From Nitrososphaerota archaeon (lineage in GTDB: Archaea > Thermoproteota > Nitrososphaeria > Nitrososphaerales > CADDZS01), in the NCBI GenBank assembly GCA_013288145.1, contig JABDCJ010000046.1, forward strand, positions 1 through 20,625: DNA of 20,625 bases. The letters run 5' to 3'. Every line of letters begins with the position of its first letter. The stretch's first letter is position 1. Of this stretch, positions 16,574 through 20,625 are shown piece after piece. The notes under the pieces were generated by a model. The model was not told the origin of the DNA, made no database searches, and worked only from the letters and a program-made list of their open reading frames with translations. The position numbers and the translations under genes were made by a program.

Positions 16574-18706
16574 CTGAAAACAAAACGAATTGTGCTTGTC
16601 TCATTGTTAATGGTTATCTTACTTCCGGTCTCGGCATTCTCCATTTACTCAGCAATTTTTGCGGCACCAAGTGGAGGTGACTGGACAACATTCGGATTTG
16701 ACAATTCTGAATCTAGAGACAATGCAGGATCCACAGTAACCAGCGCAAATGTAGCGACTCTAAAACTGGCGTGGACAATCAGTACTCCCGGTGCTGTGAC
16801 TGGGACTCCTATAGTCTCCAATGGCTTTGTTTACTTTGCTGACTGGAAAGGAAACGTCTACGCAATAAACATCAATACCCATGCGCAAGAATGGAGCGTG
16901 AATTTAGGCGATCCTATTTCAGACTCAGTTCTGGTGGATCAATCTAGTAACATGCTGTTTGTTGGGGTCGGGCCAGAAGGGAATGTTCATCCCACGTTAT
17001 ATGCACTAAGCACCGCCGATGGACACACTATATGGTCTCACACGTTCACATTTGCCGCTGACCAACTTACCATGAACACTATTTTTGCCTCTCCTATTCT
17101 TTACAGCGGAATGGTTTACATCGGGGTCGCATCGAATGACGCAGGTGAAACTAACGCTTCGAAAGTCGGAGAACTTTTTGCTCTTAATGAGTTGAACGGA
17201 AATGTTGTTTGGCGTTATCTCACAACACCCACTCCTGGCGCGACTTCGGGAGGCGGAGGTGTATGGGGAACTGCCACAATCGATCCTTCCCTTAATGCGG
17301 TTATTTTTGCTACTGGAAACGCTTACGCTAAGACCGCAGGCACCACTCCGCAACAGTTTGCTTATTCTATAATTTCTCTTGATGCAACGACCGGAAGTTT
17401 TCACTGGGCCTACCAAGCATACGCAAACAGAGCTGCGGGCGGTGACAACGATTTCGGATCCACTCCCAATTTGTTCTCACTTACCATCAATAACGTGAAT
17501 CATGAAGCAGTTGGTATTCCCGAAAAAGGAGGAAACTATTTCGTTGTGGATAGATCTACTGGAGCTTTGTTACTAAAGGCGACGATAGGCACTGGAACAG
17601 TGGCGGTAGGAGGATTCATTAGTTCGGGTACAAATCCAGAAGTTTTCATTCCCGCTAATCCAAACATTATTGCATATTTTCCTGCGACGAACACCTTTGG
17701 TTGGCAGATCGCCGCTAAACATATGACTGGCTCGGTTGCGATAATTCCAGGAGCCGTCCTTTATTCAGCGGGGAAGAACTTTTACGCGCGGGCCATTTCT
17801 AATGGCGCCACTCTATTTACGGGTGCCACCTCTGTTGGAATTAACGGTGGAATCTCGGTTGCAGAAGGCTATGTTTTAGTTCCATTCGGAGGAGGTACAC
17901 CGGTCGGCGGATCAACTACCACCGGTGGGGTAGAGGCCTTAAGCCCCTCATCTGGTGCTACCTCAACTTCCACTACGAGTACAGTCACAACTACTACAAC
18001 TAGTATGACTACAGCAACGACTTTCACGACTACATCAGCAACAACTACAGTCACGGTATCGAATCAATTGCATCTTGATGGCACAGCCTCGTCAGGCCCG
18101 TCAAAGTGCTCTAGTACTACGACAAGTTGTTCTGTTACCTTAACAACGTCAGGAAGTTCTGACGTGATCATACTCGTGGTCGGAATGGCAAGTAGCAGCG
18201 CAACGATCACATCCGTGACTGCTTCAGGTCTCACATTCTCCGATCGGAAAGATGAGACCGGGAACAGCCAGGGTATCCATGAATGGTTTGCATTAACTAA
18301 TTCTCCGGTATCTTCGGACTCAATAACTGTTAGTCGATCGTCTGGGAGTGTTAACTGGAATATTATGGCATTCGGCGTTTCAGGCGCAAACACTGTAAAT
18401 GCATTTGATTCAAATCCATCATTGCCCTGCACAGCTACCGGGGCCTCGGGAAGATTGGGATGTACAGTCTCTACTTCAAACCCCAACGACTTTATCTTCG
18501 GAATTGGTGAGCAGGGCGGCGGCTCTATGACATGGACCCCTACCTCAGGGTTTGCCCTAATTATCAACATGCCACCTGGGACTCCGAAAGTCAACGGTGA
18601 ATTTGAGATAGTTTCATCGACCCAGTCATCGCTAGCAGAATCCGTTCTTTCGAGTAGCTCGAACGGATGGACTTGGATCGGCGACGCAATTCAACAGGGC
18701 ACTTGA
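16574..18706 (+). CDS. Secreted PQQ-like beta-propeller protein with Thr-rich linker and C-terminal beta domain
   Basis: Begins with a signal peptide: KTKR, then a hydrophobic stretch ending near SAIFAAPSGG. The main body (to about 17940) is an eight-bladed-type PQQ/quinoprotein propeller, with repeats such as GTPIVSNGFVYFADWKGNVYA and LYALSTADGHTIW and a DWTTFGFDNSESR entry strand as in polyvinyl-alcohol or alcohol dehydrogenase relatives. No heme-c CxxCH is present, so electron transfer to haem is not encoded here. A Thr/Ser-rich linker lies at about 17958-18057, followed by a beta-rich C-terminal domain (to WIGDAIQQGT) with two close Cys pairs. The longest open frame begins at GTG 16409, but the TATA box lies inside that extension; the in-frame CTG at 16574 gives the natural signal peptide, and GTG 16592 would remove its positive charges. 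Enzymatic versus structural role is undecided. Confidence 0.82.
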   Translation: MKTKRIVLVSLLMVILLPVSAFSIYSAIFAAPSGGDWTTFGFDNSESRDNAGSTVTSANVATLKLAWTISTPGAVTGTPIVSNGFVYFADWKGNVYAININTHAQEWSVNLGDPISDSVLVDQSSNMLFVGVGPEGNVHPTLYALSTADGHTIWSHTFTFAADQLTMNTIFASPILYSGMVYIGVASNDAGETNASKVGELFALNELNGNVVWRYLTTPTPGATSGGGGVWGTATIDPSLNAVIFATGNAYAKTAGTTPQQFAYSIISLDATTGSFHWAYQAYANRAAGGDNDFGSTPNLFSLTINNVNHEAVGIPEKGGNYFVVDRSTGALLLKATIGTGTVAVGGFISSGTNPEVFIPANPNIIAYFPATNTFGWQIAAKHMTGSVAIIPGAVLYSAGKNFYARAISNGATLFTGATSVGINGGISVAEGYVLVPFGGGTPVGGSTTTGGVEALSPSSGATSTSTTSTVTTTTTSMTTATTFTTTSATTTVTVSNQLHLDGTASSGPSKCSSTTTSCSVTLTTSGSSDVIILVVGMASSSATITSVTASGLTFSDRKDETGNSQGIHEWFALTNSPVSSDSITVSRSSGSVNWNIMAFGVSGANTVNAFDSNPSLPCTATGASGRLGCTVSTSNPNDFIFGIGEQGGGSMTWTPTSGFALIINMPPGTPKVNGEFEIVSSTQSSLAESVLSSSSNGWTWIGDAIQQGT

Positions 18707-18712
18707 CACTAA

Positions 18713-18742
18713 AGCCTAGAATCTAAAGAGAGAATCTGGGCT
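18713..18742 (+). terminator. Hairpin downstream of the propeller gene
   Basis: Arms AGCCTAGA (18713-18720) and TCTGGGCT (18735-18742) pair over 8 bp with one T-G wobble and a 14-nt loop, seven bases after the stop codon and followed by a T-rich tract (ATTCCTTTCATTT). Confidence 0.45.
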
Positions 18743-18773
18743 ATTCCTTTCATTTGACTTATCTAATTTCTAA

Positions 18774-19016
18774 AAACCGAATTCACCGAGGTCCAAGAAA
18801 CCTAGACAACGGCCACTCACCAGCCGGATAATCTTAACGATTCTAATTGTTCTGGGATTCTTCATTTTCCTAGATCAAGGATCCGGTAATCCACCAGTCG
18901 AATTTGATTTCTTTTTCGTTCTTCGTGCTTTCTTGCTCCTGCTTGTTGTCGGTCTCTGGATAGATTATTGGAGACATCGTAAAGAGTACCATGGAGAAAT
19001 ACTAACGAAACTTTAA
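18774..19016 (+). CDS. Small two-TM membrane protein, no canonical start codon
   Basis: Open frame of 80 codons after a TAA at 18771-18773, ending TAA at 19014-19016. It contains no ATG, GTG or TTG until deep in the second membrane segment, so start-based gene finding misses it. The translation is nonetheless strongly protein-like: a basic N-terminus rich in Lys/Arg/Pro (about 18786-18824), a membrane segment IILTILIVLGFFIFL, an acidic loop (DQGSGNPPVEFD), a second hydrophobic segment FFFVLRAFLLLLVVGLW and a charged tail (DYWRHRKEYHGEILTKL). The charge pattern predicts both termini inside. The true start may be non-canonical (CTG 18852 is too late; ATA 18825 is possible but unusual), or the gene may have lost its start by mutation or base error. 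I do not recognise the family. Confidence 0.5.
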   Translation, partial: KPNSPRSKKPRQRPLTSRIILTILIVLGFFIFLDQGSGNPPVEFDFFFVLRAFLLLLVVGLWIDYWRHRKEYHGEILTKL

Positions 19017-19283
19017 TCCTCAAGACCCGACAGTTAACGCCCGGAAAATTCTAGTCTAGGGCTCGGTAAGCTAAAAGAACCAAGGACCCAATCGTTTTTG
19101 TATTATCCTTAAAACCGACCCCCCTAGCGCAACCCCACGCGCGTGCGTGCGATCGTAATTCGATAGGTTCCGTTGTTACCCCTCAATTGAACTAGTTGCA
19201 TTATACAACCTTGCTTGTATTGTACGTATTTTTTGCATTGATTTATTATTCCATTTTCGGCGCGATCGCAAGGGGACACACTT

Positions 19284-19295
19284 TTCTGTACAGAA
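19284..19295. repeat. 12-bp perfect palindrome
   Basis: TTCTGTACAGAA, perfectly self-complementary, lying next to the GTTTC/GAAAC inverted repeats in the same intergenic region. Such a site could bind a dimeric regulator, but no target gene starts close by. Confidence 0.5.
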
Positions 19296-19301
19296 GAGCT
19301 T

Positions 19302-19328
19302 GAAACAAGATCTGTTTCGGAAACGATC
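19302..19328. repeat. Overlapping GAAAC/GTTTC inverted repeats
   Basis: GAAACA (19302-19307) pairs with TGTTTC (19313-19318) around AGATC. The same GTTTC also pairs with GAAAC (19320-19324) around one base, within flanking GATC copies (19309-19312, 19325-19328). The two hairpins are mutually exclusive in RNA, and as DNA they give three alternating half-sites. Confidence 0.5.
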
Positions 19329-19417
19329 ATTGCCTTAGTATGAAATGTACACTTTGTCATCAAGATACTATGGGTACCATTGAGATCGATCTAGCATTCC
19401 CGGGCCTATTTTCAATC

Positions 19418-19424
19418 TTTAATA
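19418..19424 (+). promoter_or_regulatory. TATA-like box for the first VOC gene
   Basis: TTTAATA within CTTTAATACCC, about 50 bases before ATG 19470, predicting a leader of about 20 bases that contains two GTGAAA elements as Shine-Dalgarno-like sequence. Confidence 0.4.
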
Positions 19425-19469
19425 CCCAAACGACCCTCCCTAACAGTCTACAAAAAGTGAAAGTGAAAA

Positions 19470-19850
19470 ATGGACAGTGTAATTCATTTCGAGATACCCG
19501 CAGACGATACCGGTCGCGCCGAAGAATTCTACTCGAGAGCATTCGGCTGGGCAATGAAACACATGCCAGAGTTCGAGTACACAATTATAACAACGACTCC
19601 CTCTGACGAGATGGGAATTCCCACGCAACCAGGCTCGATCAACGGAGGAATGCCAAAGCGAGGCTTGGGCGCAGATCATCCGGTGATAACTATTCGAGTT
19701 GATGACATCGATTCTAAATTGCAGAAAATAGAAAAACTCGGTGGAAAATCAATCGCACCAAAAATGCCCGTTGCCGACATGGGTTTTACAGCCTACTTTC
19801 AGGACACCGAAGGTAATATCGTCGGATTGTGGCAGGACGCAAAGATGTAA
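19470..19850 (+). CDS. VOC (glyoxalase/bleomycin-resistance-like) family protein
   Basis: Small cytosolic vicinal-oxygen-chelate protein of 126 aa with the two paired beta-alpha-beta-beta-beta modules. The first module begins VIHFEIPADDTGRAEEFYSRAFGW (residues 4-27) and the second ends with the family's F-x-D-x-EGN-x-x-GLWQ motif (about 110-122), which carries the usual late Glu. This subgroup is often annotated as a glyoxalase-like or hydroxylase-associated protein of unknown substrate. The ATG start has GTGAAAGTGAAAA upstream. It is convergent with another VOC gene across a strong hairpin. The two share only general family motifs, so they look like old paralogs rather than a recent duplication. 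Confidence 0.9.
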   Translation: MDSVIHFEIPADDTGRAEEFYSRAFGWAMKHMPEFEYTIITTTPSDEMGIPTQPGSINGGMPKRGLGADHPVITIRVDDIDSKLQKIEKLGGKSIAPKMPVADMGFTAYFQDTEGNIVGLWQDAKM

Positions 19851-19886
19851 GAAAAAAAAATTCAATGAAAGTGCAAAGCAAGAAAA

Positions 19887-19912
19887 AAAGCTCCCGAATT
19901 CAAGGGAGCTTT
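19887..19912. terminator. Strong bidirectional hairpin terminator
   Basis: Arms AAAGCTCCC (19887-19895) and GGGAGCTTT (19904-19912) form a perfect 9-bp stem with an 8-nt loop between two convergent VOC genes. Read on the minus strand, the stem is followed by a run of seven T, giving the layout of an intrinsic terminator; a further A9 (T9 on minus) lies at 19852-19860. Confidence 0.8.
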
Positions 19913-19930
19913 AATCTATACAGGACGAGT

Positions 19931-20335
19931 CTACATCATGTTCTGCCAAAGCATCAGGAGATTTCCTTCGCTGTCGTTGAAGAACGCAGTGGCACCAAAA
20001 GAATCCGTCGCAACTGCTCCATCCACCACAGTATCTGAATTCATTTTCTCAGCTTTCTCGAACTTTACCCCTTTCTTCCTAAGATCCTGGACCTCTTTCT
20101 TGATGTCCTTTACAATGAACGCGTTGAAGGCAAGATCGACTTTTTTCGGCTTTGGTCCCGGAGGATTGACCAGCCAGAACTCTTCCTTACCGAGTCTTAC
20201 CGACGCCCAAGAATCTTTCATTTCTCCGTCCGCACGCATCTGCAATTTTGCCCCCAGCGTCTTTGTGTAAAACTTGAGTGCGCGTTCCATGTTACGAACT
20301 ACTATCAGTGTAGCAAACTCTGATTTACTCAGCAT
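19931..20335 (-). CDS. VOC (glyoxalase-like) family protein, divergent from HxlR regulator
   Basis: A 134-aa vicinal-oxygen-chelate protein: LIVVRNMERALKFYTKTLGAKLQ near residues 10-32 is the first-module signature, and FFNDSEGNLLMLWQN at about 118-132 is the C-terminal signature with its conserved Glu. The body lacks cysteines, and its Lys-rich middle matches small glyoxalase/bleomycin-resistance proteins. Start is ATG at 20335; a TATA-like TTAAATA about 40-45 bases upstream is consistent. Its divergent neighbour is an HxlR-type regulator across a perfect inverted repeat, so control by that regulator in response to a reactive aldehyde or other electrophile is a reasonable inference. Substrate unknown. 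Confidence 0.9.
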   Translation of the reverse strand: MLSKSEFATLIVVRNMERALKFYTKTLGAKLQMRADGEMKDSWASVRLGKEEFWLVNPPGPKPKKVDLAFNAFIVKDIKKEVQDLRKKGVKFEKAEKMNSDTVVDGAVATDSFGATAFFNDSEGNLLMLWQNMM

Positions 20336-20375
20336 GTTCTCCGAATACCTCGAGAGTACCGGCGAAAGTTACGGC

Positions 20376-20382
20376 TATTTAA
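20376..20382 (-). promoter_or_regulatory. TATA-like box of the second VOC gene
   Basis: Minus-strand TTAAATA inside GTTAAATAGCC, about 40-45 bases before ATG 20335, predicting transcription near 20354. Confidence 0.5.
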
Positions 20383-20397
20383 CTGATCACAGGCACA

Positions 20398-20424
20398 AAA
20401 GTATAGCCTGACCCGCTATACTTT
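20398..20424. promoter_or_regulatory. Perfect inverted repeat, candidate operator
   Basis: AAAGTATAGC (20398-20407) and GCTATACTTT (20415-20424) are exact reverse complements, 7 bases apart, located between the TATA elements of the divergent VOC and HxlR genes. Half-site spacing of about 17 bases suits a winged-helix dimer such as HxlR. The same sequence could form an RNA hairpin, but it lies upstream of both predicted transcription starts. Confidence 0.65.
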
Positions 20425-20426
20425 GT

Positions 20427-20441
20427 AAATATACTAAAATA
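20427..20441 (+). promoter_or_regulatory. TATA region of the HxlR gene
   Basis: A/T-only stretch apart from one C (AAATATACTAAAATA) directly beside the inverted repeat, predicting transcription around 20458-20465. A regulator bound at the repeat would cover the adjacent TFB-binding position. Confidence 0.5.
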
Positions 20442-20501
20442 TGGCCAGCGCAGAGTCTCGAACTGATTTTGAAAATTAAAAACGAATCCCCAGAGGATCC
20501 A

Positions 20502-20625
20502 ATGCGCTACTGGATAAAGGGAACTCCGATTGCCTCAGCCGCCGAATTTGCCAGCTGTCCAATTGCGGCCAGTATTGGAGTGCTCGGCAGGAAGTGGACA
20601 ATGCATGTGCTGAGGGAAATGGCTA
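20502..20625 (+). CDS. HxlR-family winged-helix transcriptional regulator (N-terminal part)
   Basis: Only the first 41 residues are in the window. They show the HxlR signature: SCPIAASIGVLGRKWTMHVLREMA at residues 18-41, with the conserved Cys that acts as redox or electrophile sensor in YodB/HypR-type members (family knowledge). The ATG at 20502 has AGAGGATC just upstream, a fair Shine-Dalgarno; a TTG at 20469 would add 11 residues but puts the Cys further in than usual. The frame is open to the right edge. It is divergent from the second VOC gene, with a perfect inverted repeat between their promoters, so autoregulation and control of the VOC gene are likely. Confidence 0.85.
   Translation, partial: MRYWIKGTPIASAAEFASCPIAASIGVLGRKWTMHVLREMA

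Larger units (their letters stand above)
19017..19469. other. Intergenic stretch with clustered palindromes
   Basis: About 450 bases with no convincing gene. It holds a C-rich run near 19118-19136, TATA-like elements at about 19109-19115 and 19201-19206, an inverted repeat ATACAA/TTGTAT (19203-19220) and three palindromes at 19284-19328. A short open frame starting at ATG 19340 (MKCTLCHQ...) runs into the next gene in another frame and is not supported. No tRNA-like cloverleaf was recognised. Confidence 0.5.

Noticed and set aside
17006..17416. Antisense open frame opposite the propeller repeats
   Set aside because: Shadow of the beta-propeller coding strand; no start context, no domain.
17958..18057. 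ACT/ACN-rich low-complexity DNA that looks like a microsatellite
   Set aside because: It is in frame and encodes a Thr/Ser-rich linker with varied codons, a common feature of archaeal surface proteins.
18064..18594. Antisense open frame (176 codons) opposite the C-terminal domain of the propeller protein
   Set aside because: Covered by a real coding strand with sensible protein features; the antisense translation is Pro/Val-rich without motifs.
19030..19135. GC-rich patch checked for a tRNA or small RNA
   Set aside because: No acceptor pairing, no TTC-type loop and no anticodon arm could be assembled.
19340..19606. Short open frame beginning MKCTLCHQ, suggestive of a zinc-binding CxxC
   Set aside because: Only one CxxC, and its second half overlaps the VOC gene out of frame and becomes an Arg-rich shadow; no support as a separate gene.

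Overview
The window looks like a chromosomal segment from an archaeon, probably a heterotrophic Nitrososphaeria/Thaumarchaeota-like soil or sediment lineage. The support is indirect: A/T-rich TATA-like boxes at archaeal spacing, Shine-Dalgarno remnants of the GGAGGTGAT type, heavy use of TTG starts, a Thr/Ser-rich surface protein with a PQQ-type propeller, and T-run or hairpin gene ends. I see no rRNA, tRNA, CRISPR array, transposase or phage gene.

Region 1 (about 116-11051) is a small-molecule uptake and catabolism locus. It holds a CUT1-type sugar ABC permease (116-967) and its MalK/UgpC-like ATPase (5038-6135), with the partner permease and binding protein presumably off the left edge. The enzymes are two xylose-isomerase-like TIM barrels (2028-2837, 8253-9077), an Ldh_2-type dehydrogenase (2844-3887), a D-2-hydroxyacid dehydrogenase (3954-4964), an M24 creatinase/prolidase-fold hydrolase (6139-7383), an MBL-fold hydrolase (7505-8224) and a FadH/TMADH-like flavin Fe-S oxidoreductase (9084-11051, minus). 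An Ig-like protein (996-1889, minus) interrupts the cluster. Together they suggest import of a sugar, sugar acid or derivative, followed by isomerisation/epimerisation and oxidation/reduction. The substrate cannot be read from sequence.

Region 2 (11098-13332) is a 744-aa protein that would pass as hypothetical, but its middle third reads as a diverged transaldolase barrel that keeps the Schiff-base Lys. It is divergent from the flavin oxidoreductase and so may belong to the sugar locus.

Region 3 (13386-18706) is a divergent pair of large surface proteins: a double-anchored LCAT-like alpha/beta hydrolase that appears to have lost its catalytic Ser and His, and a secreted PQQ-like beta-propeller with a Thr-rich linker and a C-terminal beta domain. 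A small two-TM membrane protein without a canonical start codon (18774-19016) and a palindrome-rich intergenic stretch follow.

Region 4 (19470-20625) has two convergent VOC (glyoxalase-like) genes separated by a strong hairpin terminator. The second is divergent from a truncated HxlR-family regulator across a perfect 10-bp inverted repeat, probably an operator.

The best candidates for new biology are the transaldolase-like fusion, the substituted active sites in three enzymes (Fe-S Cys to Asp, MBL Asp to Ala, LCAT Ser to Gly), and the small membrane ORF.
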